Origin: Bosea beijingensis
Lineage (GTDB): Bacteria > Pseudomonadota > Alphaproteobacteria > Rhizobiales > Beijerinckiaceae
Reading direction: 5' to 3'
Length of the DNA: 64,000 bases
NCBI RefSeq assembly: GCF_030758975.1
Contig: NZ_CP132359.1
Location: forward strand, 4,552,995 to 4,616,994
Shown here: one piece after another, positions 17,091-25,033 of the stretch
Layout of the letters: every line of letters begins with the position of its first letter
How positions within the stretch are numbered: position 1 is the first letter of the stretch
Program-made: the position numbers and the translations under genes
Notes under the pieces: model-generated
What the model was told of the DNA's origin: nothing
The model's database searches: none
What the model saw: the letters and a program-made list of their open reading frames with translations, nothing else

Positions 17091-18259
17091 TGCCGATGAT
17101 CGCACCGCCCGCTCAGTCCACGGTTCCGGCGGACTGGAAGGCACCACCGTTCCCGCCGGCCAAGATTCTCGAAGGCCAGTATTGCCGGCTGGAGCCGCTC
17201 GATGTCGCCAGGCATATCGACGATATCTGGGCCTGCGACGTCGCGCGCGGCGATGTCTGGGACTGGCTGCCGGCCGCGCCGCCGAAGGACAAGGAAGCCT
17301 ATCGCGCGCTGCTCGACACGATGGTGGCCAAGGCTGGCATCGTGCCGCTCGCGGTGATCGACAAGGCCGATGGCAAGGCCAAGGGCCATCTCTGGATCAT
17401 GGAGATCCGCCCCGAGCATGGCGTGTTCGAGGTCGGCTGGATCACCTATTCGCCGGCGCTGCAGCGGACGCGCGCGGCGACCGAGGCGATCTATCTCGTC
17501 GGCGATTACGGCTTCTCGCTCGGCTATCGCCGCTACGAGTGGAAGTGCAACAACCGGAACGAACCGTCCAAGCGCGCCGCCCTGCGCTTCGGCTTCCTGT
17601 ACGAGGGCCTGTTCCGCCAGCACATGGTGGTGAAGGGCGCAAATCGTGACACCGCCTGGTTCTCGATCCTCGACGGCGAATGGCCGGTGCGGGCCCAGGC
17701 CTTCCGCCGCTGGCTGGCGCCGTCCAACTTCGACAAGCAGGGCCAGCAAAAGCTCTCGCTCGCTGCCTTCAACCAGACCGGCGGCCATGTCGGCGCGGTC
17801 GGCCTGCGCCGGGCCGGGCTTGCCGATATCCCGGCGATCCTCGCCCTCAAGAACGCGGCCTATACGCCGAATGAGAGCATCATCGGTGTGCCCTCGCTGC
17901 CGCGCATCGCCGACTACACGCAGGTTGTCGCCGAGCATGAGGTCTGGCTCGCGGAAGGCGAGGGCGGCGCGCTGGAAGCCGCGCTGGTGCTCGATATCGA
18001 GCCGGAGGACTTCACCGTCTGGAGCGTCGCCGTCGCGCCCGAGGCCGGCGGGCGCAAGCTCGGGGCCGCGCTGATGACCTTTGCCGACGAGCGGGCGCAG
18101 GCGCTCGGCTATGCTTCAGTGCATCTCTACACCCACGCCAAGCTGACCCAGCGCATCGGCTGGTACGGGCGGCTGGGCTTCGCCATCACGCATCATGAGG
18201 ACATGGCCGACCGGCGGCTGACCCATATGCGCAAGACCTTCGCAAAAGCCGGGCAATAA
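17087..18259 (+). CDS. Tandem GNAT-domain protein (two acetyltransferase domains)
   Basis: The 390-residue protein appears to be two GNAT folds in one chain. The N-terminal part (about 25-200) is RimJ/RimL-like: GQYCRLEPLD at its start, then EVGWITYSPALQRTRAATEA and NNRNEPSKRAALRFGF. The C-terminal part (about 240-388) starts VGLRRAGLADIPAILALKN and has a second acetyl-CoA-binding loop near VAPEAGGRKLGAAL, then GWYGRLGFAI. GNAT enzymes transfer acetyl groups from acetyl-CoA to amines. The substrate is unknown. The start at ATG 17087 overlaps the upstream stop; the longer frame lies inside the upstream gene. Confidence 0.88.
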   Translation: MMPMIAPPAQSTVPADWKAPPFPPAKILEGQYCRLEPLDVARHIDDIWACDVARGDVWDWLPAAPPKDKEAYRALLDTMVAKAGIVPLAVIDKADGKAKGHLWIMEIRPEHGVFEVGWITYSPALQRTRAATEAIYLVGDYGFSLGYRRYEWKCNNRNEPSKRAALRFGFLYEGLFRQHMVVKGANRDTAWFSILDGEWPVRAQAFRRWLAPSNFDKQGQQKLSLAAFNQTGGHVGAVGLRRAGLADIPAILALKNAAYTPNESIIGVPSLPRIADYTQVVAEHEVWLAEGEGGALEAALVLDIEPEDFTVWSVAVAPEAGGRKLGAALMTFADERAQALGYASVHLYTHAKLTQRIGWYGRLGFAITHHEDMADRRLTHMRKTFAKAGQ

Positions 18260-18271
18260 AAGGAAACGAGC

Positions 18272-19018
18272 ATGGCAGGACGTTTGAAGGGCAAGGTCGC
18301 GGTCGTCACCGCCGCGGGGCAGGGGATCGGCCGGGCTATCGCCGAGGCCTTCGTCGCCGAAGGCGCCACCGTCTGGGCGACCGACAAGGACGTCGCCCTA
18401 CTGGAGGGCATTCCGAAGGCGAAGAAGCGCAAGCTCGACGTGCTCTCCAGCAAGGCGGTCAATGCCTTCGCCGAGAAGGTCGGTCCCGTCGACATCCTCG
18501 TGAACGCCGCCGGCTTCGTCCATCACGGCACGGTGCTCGACACCGACGACAAGGCCTGGGATTTCTCCTTCGACCTCAACGTCAAGTCGATGCACCGCAC
18601 GATTCAGGCCTTCCTGCCCGCCATGCTGGCCAAGGGTTCGGGCTCGATCGTCAATATCGCGTCCGGCGCCGGCTCGGTGCGCGGCATCCCGAACCGCTAC
18701 GCCTATGGCGCGACCAAGGCGGCGGTGATCGGCCTGACCAAGGCGGTCGCGGCCGACTACATCAAGAAGGGCGTGCGCGCCAACGCGATCTGCCCCGGCA
18801 CGATCCAGTCGCCCTCGCTCGATCAGCGCATCAAGGACCTCGCCCAGGCGACGAAGACGACCGAGGCCGCCGCCCGGCAAGCCTTCATCGATCGTCAGCC
18901 CATGGGGCGGCTCGGCACGGCCGAGGAGATCGCCGCGCTCGCGGTTTATCTCGCCGCGGACGAGTCGAGCTACACGACGGGCCAGATCCATCTGGCGGAT
19001 GGCGGTTTCGCCCTCTGA
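18272..19018 (+). CDS. SDR family oxidoreductase
   Basis: This 248-residue short-chain dehydrogenase has the NAD(P)-binding motif TAAGQGIGRA, the NAAG motif in LVNAAG, the catalytic serine in NIASGAG, and Tyr/Lys in YAYGATKAA. It resembles the BDH2 and 2-keto-3-deoxy-L-fuconate dehydrogenase group. That would fit oxidation of the product made by the upstream sugar-acid dehydratase, but this is an inference from position. A GGAAACGAG ribosome site precedes the start. A hairpin follows the stop. Confidence 0.9.
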   Translation: MAGRLKGKVAVVTAAGQGIGRAIAEAFVAEGATVWATDKDVALLEGIPKAKKRKLDVLSSKAVNAFAEKVGPVDILVNAAGFVHHGTVLDTDDKAWDFSFDLNVKSMHRTIQAFLPAMLAKGSGSIVNIASGAGSVRGIPNRYAYGATKAAVIGLTKAVAADYIKKGVRANAICPGTIQSPSLDQRIKDLAQATKTTEAAARQAFIDRQPMGRLGTAEEIAALAVYLAADESSYTTGQIHLADGGFAL

Positions 19019-19030
19019 GGCGTGCTTCCG

Positions 19031-19057
19031 AATGGAGGGCGGCCAGCGCCCTCCATT
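19031..19057 (+). terminator. Hairpin terminator after the SDR gene
   Basis: AATGGAGGGCG and CGCCCTCCATT form a perfect 11-bp stem with a five-base loop, 12 nt after the SDR stop. The T-tract is short (TTCTC), so termination may be partial. Confidence 0.65.
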
Positions 19058-19115
19058 CTCCTGACGCGGTTGCCAGCAAGAGCGACCCGAGACGAGAACC
19101 GGACAGGGAGATCTC

Positions 19116-20102
19116 ATGCATGTCCTGATCACGGGTGCGGCCGGCATGGTCGGCCGCAGGTTGGCGGAGCGTCTGGCCCGCGAAGGCCAATGCGCCGGCC
19201 AGGCGATCGACAGGTTGACGCTGACCGATGTGGTGCCGGCTTCGCTGCCGCCGGAGCTTGCCGATCGCGCGACGATCCGCGTCGAGGATGCCGGCGATGC
19301 GGCCGTCGCCAAGCAGCTCGCGGCGCTGCGGCCGGACCTGATCTTCCACCTCGCAGCGATCATCTCCGGCGAAGCCGAGCGCGATTTCGATAAGGGCTAC
19401 CGCGTCAATCTCGACGGCATGCTGAACCTGCTGGAGGCGATCCGGCACGAGGGCGGCTCGGATTACGTGCCGAAGCTCGTCTTCACCAGCTCCAGCGGCA
19501 TCTTCGGCGCGCCGTTCCCGTCGTCGATCTCCGACGAGTTCCACGTTACGCCCCTGACCAGCTACGGCACGCAGAAAGCGATCGGCGAATTGCTGCTGGC
19601 CGACTACACCAGGCGCGGCTTCATCGATGGCGTCGGCATCCGCTTTCCCTCGATCGTGGTTCGGCCGGGCAAGCCCAATGCCTCCGCCGGCGGCTTTTTC
19701 TCCGGCATCATCCGCGAGCCGCTGCAGGGCGTGGAAGCGCTGCTACCGGTTGGCGAGGAGGTGCTCTTCACCCATGCGAGCCCGCGCTCCGCGGTCGGCT
19801 TCCTGATCCATGCCGCCGGCCTTTCCCGCGAACAGCTCGGCCCGCGCGTCAACCTGACCATGCCGGGTGTCTGCGTCACCGTCGGCGAGCAGATCGAGGC
19901 GCTCCGGCGCATCGCCGGCGACAGGGCGGTGAAGCTGATCCGGCGCGCACCCGATCCGGCTTCGGCGGCGATCGTCGCCGGCTGGCCGACCCGCTTCGAT
20001 GCGAAGCGCGCGCTGGCGCTGGGCTTCACGGCCGAGCGCGATTTCGACGAGATCATCCGCGTCCATATCGAAGACGATCTCGGTGGCCATCTTCCGAACT
20101 GA
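19116..20102 (+). CDS. denD: D-erythronate dehydrogenase-like NAD-dependent epimerase/dehydratase family protein
   Basis: This 328-residue extended SDR has the dinucleotide motif GAAGMVGRR at the N-terminus and the catalytic pair in SYGTQKAIGE. These, with the RPGKPNASAGGFFSGIIREPL block, match the DenD group, which oxidises D-erythronate at C2 with NAD as the first step of four-carbon sugar acid catabolism. The later steps (DenA-type kinase, OtnC, OtnI) are not in the window. It is followed 34 nt later by a close paralogue. Confidence 0.85.
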   Translation: MHVLITGAAGMVGRRLAERLAREGQCAGQAIDRLTLTDVVPASLPPELADRATIRVEDAGDAAVAKQLAALRPDLIFHLAAIISGEAERDFDKGYRVNLDGMLNLLEAIRHEGGSDYVPKLVFTSSSGIFGAPFPSSISDEFHVTPLTSYGTQKAIGELLLADYTRRGFIDGVGIRFPSIVVRPGKPNASAGGFFSGIIREPLQGVEALLPVGEEVLFTHASPRSAVGFLIHAAGLSREQLGPRVNLTMPGVCVTVGEQIEALRRIAGDRAVKLIRRAPDPASAAIVAGWPTRFDAKRALALGFTAERDFDEIIRVHIEDDLGGHLPN

Positions 20103-20136
20103 CGACTCTTAAAAGCGAACCCTCAGGACAGATAAG

Positions 20137-21117
20137 ATGCATATTCTCGTTCTCGGCGGCGCCGGCATGGTCGGGCGCAAGTTCATCGAGCGGCTGGCGC
20201 GCGACGGCCAACTCGGCGGCAAGCCGGTGACGCGCGTAACGGCGCAGGACGTCGTCGTCGCTTCGCCGCCGCCTGCCGCGCCCTTTGATTTCGAGGCGGT
20301 GGTCTCCGATCTCTCGATCCACGGCGAATCCGAGAAGCTGATCGCGACGCGGCCGGAGGTGATCATCCATCTCGCGGCGGTGGTCTCGGGCGAGGCAGAG
20401 GCCGATTTCGACAAGGGCTACCGGATCAATCTCGACGGCACGCGCTATCTCTTCGAAGCGATCCGCCATGCGGAAGGCTACACGCCGCGCGTCGTGTTTA
20501 CCTCGTCGGTCGCGGTGTTCGGCGCGCCGTTCCACGACAAGATCGAGGACGAGTTCTTCACGACGCCATTGACCAGCTATGGCACGCAGAAGGCGATCGG
20601 CGAACTGCTGCTCTGCGACTATTCGCGGCGCGGCTTCTTCAATGGTGTGGGTATTCGCCTGCCAACGATCTGCGTGCGGCCGGGCAAGCCGAACAAGGCG
20701 GCCTCCGGTTTCTTCTCCAACATCATCCGCGAGCCGCTGAACGGCGAGGAAGCGGTGCTGCCGGTCTCCGACCAGGTCCGCCACTGGCACGCTTCGCCAC
20801 GCTCGGCCGTCGGATTCCTGATCCATGCCGCGACGATGGATACGGCCGCGATCGGCCCACGCCGGGCGCTGACCATGCCAGGCTATTCCTGCACCGTCGC
20901 CGAGCAGATCGAGACCCTGCGCAAGGTCGCCGGCGAGAACGTGGTGAAGCGCATCCGCCGCGAGACCGACCCGGTGATCGACAAGATCGTCGCCGGCTGG
21001 CCGCGCAACTTCAATCCGCAGCGGGCGCTGGCGCTCGGCTTCAAGGCGGAGGCGAATTTCGAGGAGATCATCCGCGTGCATATCGAGGACGAACTGCACG
21101 GGACCTTCGTGAAGTAA
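20137..21117 (+). CDS. Second D-erythronate dehydrogenase-like protein
   Basis: This 326-residue protein is a tandem paralogue of the preceding one, alike along the whole length: GGAGMVGRK, then SYGTQKAIGE, then RPGKPNKAASGFFSNIIREPL. The two differ mostly in the first 80 residues, where the nucleotide and substrate edge lies, so they may prefer different four-carbon or related sugar acids. It is the last gene of the cluster, with a strong terminator behind it. Confidence 0.85.
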   Translation: MHILVLGGAGMVGRKFIERLARDGQLGGKPVTRVTAQDVVVASPPPAAPFDFEAVVSDLSIHGESEKLIATRPEVIIHLAAVVSGEAEADFDKGYRINLDGTRYLFEAIRHAEGYTPRVVFTSSVAVFGAPFHDKIEDEFFTTPLTSYGTQKAIGELLLCDYSRRGFFNGVGIRLPTICVRPGKPNKAASGFFSNIIREPLNGEEAVLPVSDQVRHWHASPRSAVGFLIHAATMDTAAIGPRRALTMPGYSCTVAEQIETLRKVAGENVVKRIRRETDPVIDKIVAGWPRNFNPQRALALGFKAEANFEEIIRVHIEDELHGTFVK

Positions 21118-21125
21118 GGTAACAA

Positions 21126-21152
21126 AAAGGGCGGCCGGTGAGGCCGCCCTTT
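21126..21152 (+). terminator. Rho-independent terminator
   Basis: AAAGGGCGGCC and GGCCGCCCTTT form an 11-bp perfect stem with loop GGTGA, 9 nt after the second DenD-like gene. Because A and T runs flank both sides, it can also serve the diguanylate cyclase gene arriving from the other strand. Confidence 0.88.
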
Positions 21153-21175
21153 CCATAGGTGGTGCTCGCCTGCGG

Positions 21176-22108
21176 TCAGCTTTCAGGTGAGCTTGTCGTA
21201 ACCGATGCTGTCTGGATGATCGCTGCGCTGGCCTCGATCGTCTGCACGCGGTTCCGGCCGTCGCCCTTGGCCTGATAGAGATACTCGTCGGCGATGCGCA
21301 GCATGTCCTTGAAATGCTCGCGCAGTATATTCGCTTCGTGGACGCCGAAGCTCGCCGTGATGCGCCGGCCCCGAAGAGTCTCGATCTGCAGGGCCGCGAT
21401 GGCCTCACGCAGCCGCTCGGCGATCTGCACGGCTTCCTTGAGATTCGTTCCCGGCAGGAAGGCGCAGAACTCCTCGCCGCCGAGTCGCGCGACCAGATCA
21501 TAGGGACGCAGCACGCGCTTCATGGTTTCGGCGATGGCGACGAGCACCTCGTCGCCGGCATCATGGCCGAACGTGTCGTTGATGCTCTTGAAGTGGTCGA
21601 TGTCGAGCACGATGACCGAGAGCGACTTCTGCTCGCGGCGCGAGCGCGCGATCTCGGAGCTGACGACCTCGGCCAGCCAGCGGCGGTTGCCGAGACCTGT
21701 CAGCATGTCCGAAAAGGCCTGGCGCTTCAGGCGATTGAGCTTCTCCTCGAGGCTGTTGATCAGCGCGCGTACCTCATCGGTCAGGTGCCCGACATCGTCG
21801 TCGCGCTGCTTGACGAGGCGCGGGATGCGGCCTTCGAGCCGGTAGCTCTTCAAGCCGCGTGCAAGATCGCTCACGGGTAGCAGCAGATGCCGCATTACGA
21901 TGAAGGCGAATGCAGTCCCGGCGATCGTCGCCAACAATATGATGGCCAGGATGGCCTGGGCGCTGATCGCAGCACCAGATGCGACATAGGCTGCGATAGA
22001 AATGATCGGGATATGGGTAGCAACGAAACAGCCGGCAAAAGCCTGAGCCAGCAAGGAAGAACTTAGAAATTCTCGAATCTGCGTCGTCTTACGTTTCACA
22101 AGGCACAC
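21176..22108 (-). CDS. Membrane diguanylate cyclase with HAMP and GGDEF domains
   Basis: The 310-residue protein makes cyclic di-GMP. Two membrane segments (about 15-41 and 48-72) are followed by a HAMP-like linker and a GGDEF domain with the active motif GGEEF at residues 210-214. The inhibitory I-site RxxD is intact (Arg201, Asp204), so feedback by c-di-GMP is expected. The periplasmic loop between the segments is very short, so it probably senses no large ligand outside. It stands alone, convergent with the DenD-like genes. Confidence 0.92.
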   Translation of the reverse strand: MCLVKRKTTQIREFLSSSLLAQAFAGCFVATHIPIISIAAYVASGAAISAQAILAIILLATIAGTAFAFIVMRHLLLPVSDLARGLKSYRLEGRIPRLVKQRDDDVGHLTDEVRALINSLEEKLNRLKRQAFSDMLTGLGNRRWLAEVVSSEIARSRREQKSLSVIVLDIDHFKSINDTFGHDAGDEVLVAIAETMKRVLRPYDLVARLGGEEFCAFLPGTNLKEAVQIAERLREAIAALQIETLRGRRITASFGVHEANILREHFKDMLRIADEYLYQAKGDGRNRVQTIEASAAIIQTASVTTSSPES

Positions 22109-22207
22109 TCCGCTTGTTCAGAGTGCGCAACGGCTAGCAGCCGGAGGCTTCACTGAAGGTGATCGAATTCGCTCGCATTTTAACGAGTTGCACCGTTCCG
22201 ACAGCAA

Positions 22208-22238
22208 AAGAAGTGGCGGTCTCTGGCCGCCACTTCTT
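22208..22238 (-). terminator. Terminator after the GNAT gene
   Basis: AAGAAGTGGCGG at 22208-22219 pairs perfectly with CCGCCACTTCTT at 22227-22238, giving a 12-bp stem and a seven-base loop. On the minus strand it is followed by TTTTGCTG, 27 nt after the GNAT stop. Confidence 0.85.
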
Positions 22239-22265
22239 CGGGTTGTACAGCCCGATGCCGAGTAA

Positions 22266-22958
22266 TCAGGCCGGGCAGGGCTCGGCCTGTTCCTGCTGGC
22301 GGCGCGGGGGTATGCCGAGCGCCGGCGCGCGTGCCGGCTCCTCGTCCGCCTCCGGATCGGGCGCATGCGCCCAGCCGCTGGCGCTCCAGCTCTTCAGGGC
22401 CGCCCAGGTCGAGCGGTCGAGCCGGAACTGCTCGCACGGGAAAAGTCCGCCACGCGCCGGCAGCGACTTCAGGAACGAGCCCTCGGAGCGGAAGCCGGAC
22501 TTCTCCAGCACCCGCCGCGAGGCCGGGTTGATGACGCGGGTATCCGCCTCGATCGCCGGCAGCTCGATCAGCGAGAACAGGCTGTCGATCAACCCCTGCA
22601 CCGCCTCGGTCGCGTAGCCCTTGCCCCAATGCGGGGTGCCGAGCCAGTAGCCGATGAAGGGCACGCCCGTCGCCTGCCTGTGCGCGCTGACCATGCCGAT
22701 CAGTTCGTTGGGCTTCGAGCGGGGGGTGATGGCCAGCGCGAGATGCTCGCCCAGGGCATTGCCCTTGCGGGCCCCGAAGATGAAGGGCTCGACCGCCTGG
22801 GGCGGGTAGGGATGGGGAATCGATGCCGTCATCTCCGCCACCGCTTTCTCGCCGGCAAGGCGCAGGATGGCATTGGCATCGGCCATGCGGGGCCAACGCA
22901 GCCAGAGACGGCGGGTCTCGAGCCGGAAGACATCGTCGCGGGTCAGTTCGGGGAACAT
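22266..22958 (-). CDS. GNAT family N-acetyltransferase
   Basis: This 230-residue RimJ-like acetyltransferase begins MFPELTRDDVFRLETRRLWL. It has IGYWLGTPHWGKGYATEAV, the acetyl-CoA-binding region, and NPASRRVLEKSGF near the end of the fold, followed by a Pro- and Arg-rich tail. It transfers acetyl to an amine, possibly a ribosomal or other protein N-terminus. ATG 22958 has a good GGAGAG site 6 nt upstream and is preferred over the longer form from 22979. It lies downstream of rplU-rpmA but behind a hairpin, so it may be transcribed apart. Confidence 0.9.
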   Translation of the reverse strand: MFPELTRDDVFRLETRRLWLRWPRMADANAILRLAGEKAVAEMTASIPHPYPPQAVEPFIFGARKGNALGEHLALAITPRSKPNELIGMVSAHRQATGVPFIGYWLGTPHWGKGYATEAVQGLIDSLFSLIELPAIEADTRVINPASRRVLEKSGFRSEGSFLKSLPARGGLFPCEQFRLDRSTWAALKSWSASGWAHAPDPEADEEPARAPALGIPPRRQQEQAEPCPA

Positions 22959-22987
22959 ATCGTCTCTCCGTCGGCGCAAACGAAAAA

Positions 22988-23015
22988 GGGAGCTGGGACT
23001 TTGGTCCCATCTCCC
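22988..23015 (-). terminator. Terminator or attenuator after rpmA
   Basis: GGGAGCTGGGAC and GTCCCATCTCCC pair with one mismatch over 12 bp. On the minus strand the stem is followed by CTTTTTCG. It lies between rpmA and the GNAT gene. Confidence 0.75.
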
Positions 23016-23112
23016 CTTCGCTGACCTTCGGGAGACCCTATTCGGGCCGTTTAACCCTTGATCCGTTCGGTTCGATGGAACCGGCGGATCGAGAGAATTC
23101 CCTATCCGCCTT

Positions 23113-23379
23113 TTACTCTGCGGCCTCTTGGGCCGGGACTACGTTCACGAAAGCTCGGCCGAGTTTCGTCGTGAATCGGACTCGGCCATTCGTCGTCGCA
23201 AAGAGGGTATGGTCTTTGCCCATGCCGACATTGGCGCCGGCATGCCACTTGGTGCCGCGCTGACGAATAATGATGTTGCCGGAAACGACCGCCTGGTCGC
23301 CGAACTTCTTCACGCCGAGGCGCTTGCTTTCAGAATCACGGCCGTTACGCGACGAGCCGCCTGCCTTTTTGTGAGCCAT
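23113..23379 (-). CDS. rpmA: 50S ribosomal protein L27
   Basis: This 88-residue protein has the classic start [20 protein letters not shown], with the flexible N-terminus that reaches the peptidyl transferase centre, and continues with [15 protein letters not shown]. It belongs to the large ribosomal subunit. The length is normal. It follows rplU on the same strand with 170 nt between, a gap that holds a stem-loop. Confidence 0.98.
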   Translation of the reverse strand: MAHKKAGGSSRNGRDSESKRLGVKKFGDQAVVSGNIIIRQRGTKWHAGANVGMGKDHTLFATTNGRVRFTTKLGRAFVNVVPAQEAAE

Positions 23380-23486
23380 AACGCCCTACCTCAAAACTTG
23401 TCGTGTCTCTCTAACCCGAATCGGCGGCGAAAGCCACCCGTCTCGGATACGAAATGCCGGAGCACCATTCTGTCAGGAGCGACAGA

Positions 23487-23505
23487 CCGGGACGAGCAGT
23501 CCCGG
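23487..23505 (-). promoter_or_regulatory. Stem-loop between rplU and rpmA
   Basis: CCGGGAC and GTCCCGG form a perfect 7-bp stem around GAGCA, inside a weaker outer pairing of CACCAT with ATGGTG. There is no T-tract. It could be an mRNA processing or expression-balancing structure; the role is not known. Confidence 0.4.
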
Positions 23506-23549
23506 GGATGGTGATCCGGCGCGGATTATCTGCGCCGGGAAACCCGGTC

Positions 23550-24038
23550 TCAGGCCTCGGACGCCTCGTCCTTGGCCTTCTTGGCAGGGGCCTTCTTGGC
23601 CGCGGCCTTCTTCGGCTTCTCAGCCGCCTCGCCAGCCTCGGCCTTGGCGGCCTTCGGCGCAGCCTTCGCCTTGGCGGCGGCCGGAGCAGCGGCGGCATCG
23701 GCCTTCTTCATCTCCGGCTTCTTGCCGCCGGTGAGGATGTCGGTGATGCGGATGACCGTCAGCTCGGCGCGGAAGCCGCGCTTGCGCTTGGAGTTCTGGC
23801 GGCGGCGCTTCTTGAAGGCGATGACCTTCTCGCCACGGGCCTGCTCGACGATCTCACCGACGACGGTGATCTCGGAGAGGGCCTTGGCGTCGAGCGTGGT
23901 CTTCTCGCCCTCGGTGAGCATCAGCACCGAGTCGAACGCGACGGTGTCGCCGGCGTTGCCCTCGATCTTGGCAGCGGTGATCTTGTCGTTGGCGGTAACG
24001 CGGAACTGCTTCCCGCCGGTCTTGATGACTGCGAACAT
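23550..24038 (-). CDS. rplU: 50S ribosomal protein L21 with Ala/Lys-rich tail
   Basis: The 162-residue protein starts MFAVIKTGGKQFRVTANDKI and has the L21 hallmark FKKRRRQNSKRKRGFR. The core ends near residue 103, the usual L21 length. The last 55 or so residues are an Ala-, Lys- and Glu-rich low-complexity tail seen in many Hyphomicrobiales. A GGAGG site before ATG 24038 sets the start; the frame extends upstream only as non-conserved sequence. Confidence 0.97.
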   Translation of the reverse strand: MFAVIKTGGKQFRVTANDKITAAKIEGNAGDTVAFDSVLMLTEGEKTTLDAKALSEITVVGEIVEQARGEKVIAFKKRRRQNSKRKRGFRAELTVIRITDILTGGKKPEMKKADAAAAPAAAKAKAAPKAAKAEAGEAAEKPKKAAAKKAPAKKAKDEASEA

Positions 24039-24331
24039 TTTGTCCTCCATGTTCGGCCCCGTCCTGTCGCAGCTTCCGGATGGAGGCCCGCGGGACGGCT
24101 TTTTGGCAGTCGATTGCGTGGTCTGGCTTGCTCTTGCCGGCATGCGACGCAGCGCACATGCCAAAAGAGATCGGGCGCGGGTTTCCCCACGCCGGACGGT
24201 GCTCGATAGTCGCAAGGCCGGGTGAGGTCAAGCGAAAGCGGCTGTGAAGAGTGGATTTCTCTGGGTAGTAAGGCTTGCCCCCTGGGCGCGGCTTGTGTAA
24301 CAAGCGCCTCGCTTCGACCGAAGGCGACCGC

Positions 24332-24421
24332 GGACAGGTGGCAGAGTGGTTGAATGCACCGCACTCGAAATGCGGCATACCTGCAAGGGTATCGGGGGTT
24401 CAAATCCCTCCCTGTCCGCCA
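24332..24421 (+). tRNA. tRNA-Ser(CGA)
   Basis: A complete class II tRNA. The acceptor arms are GGACAGG at 24332-24338 and CCTGTCC at 24411-24417, then G and an encoded CCA. The anticodon loop ACTCGAAAT carries CGA. The long variable arm (CATACCTGCAAGGGTATC) is typical of serine tRNAs, and the T loop GGTTCAAATCC is normal. Confidence 0.96.
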
Positions 24422-24558
24422 CTTCCTCGCGCTAACAAATTGAAATCGTTAGCGTCATTCTGGCGCTTCGGCGCGCTTCCTCGATTTATCCCCCACTTTC
24501 TCGAAGGCATGGACGGAAGCCGGCAAACGCAGACGGCTTGGCGTCAAAGGAAACTCCA

Positions 24559-24837
24559 ATGGCGAAGCGCTCAAAGTCAAAAGCCCTGGAAGCTGAATTC
24601 ACGATGTTCGATGTCGTCTATGAGGATGGCTCAAGGACCTCGAACCGACGTGTTCCGACCGAATTGCTCGGCGGATTGGATGGCGATGAGCCTGCGCGCG
24701 ACGCGATAGCCGAGCAGGATCGGATCATTTCGGAAAAATCCGGCAAGCCTCCGCTGGCGATTACGACGCTGACCCGGTCGACGAAGTCGGCCGCGGAACC
24801 GGCCAAGGATGATCGCAAGAAGCGGGCCTTACGATAG
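24559..24837 (+). CDS. Hypothetical small basic protein
   Basis: This 92-residue protein is not recognised. It starts MAKRSKSKALEAEFTMFDVV and has a Lys/Arg-rich tail; the middle has EDGSRTSNRRVP. It is probably cytoplasmic, with no signal or membrane segment. A good AAAGGAAA ribosome site lies 6-8 nt before ATG 24559, better than the in-frame upstream start. It stands alone between tRNA-Ser and the M20 peptidase genes. The 190 nt that follow hold nothing I can identify. Confidence 0.65.
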   Translation: MAKRSKSKALEAEFTMFDVVYEDGSRTSNRRVPTELLGGLDGDEPARDAIAEQDRIISEKSGKPPLAITTLTRSTKSAAEPAKDDRKKRALR

Positions 24838-25033
24838 GAAGCTTCCGTTTCGCTTCAGGCGATGCCCATCTCCTTGGCGAAGCGCCGGGCGGACGTCATA
24901 TCCCGCAACCCGGGCGCTCGTTCGGGGCGGCACGAAACGAACGGGCCGGGACCCCATGAGCCTCATCCGAAGGGCCACGCGCGGGTCCGCGTAGGGGCCT
25001 CGGCAGACCGAGCCCGTCGCCGCGGCCGTGCGG

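Noticed and set aside
24039..24215. An N-terminal extension of L21
   Set aside because: The upstream residues are not conserved and a good ribosome site precedes ATG 24038.
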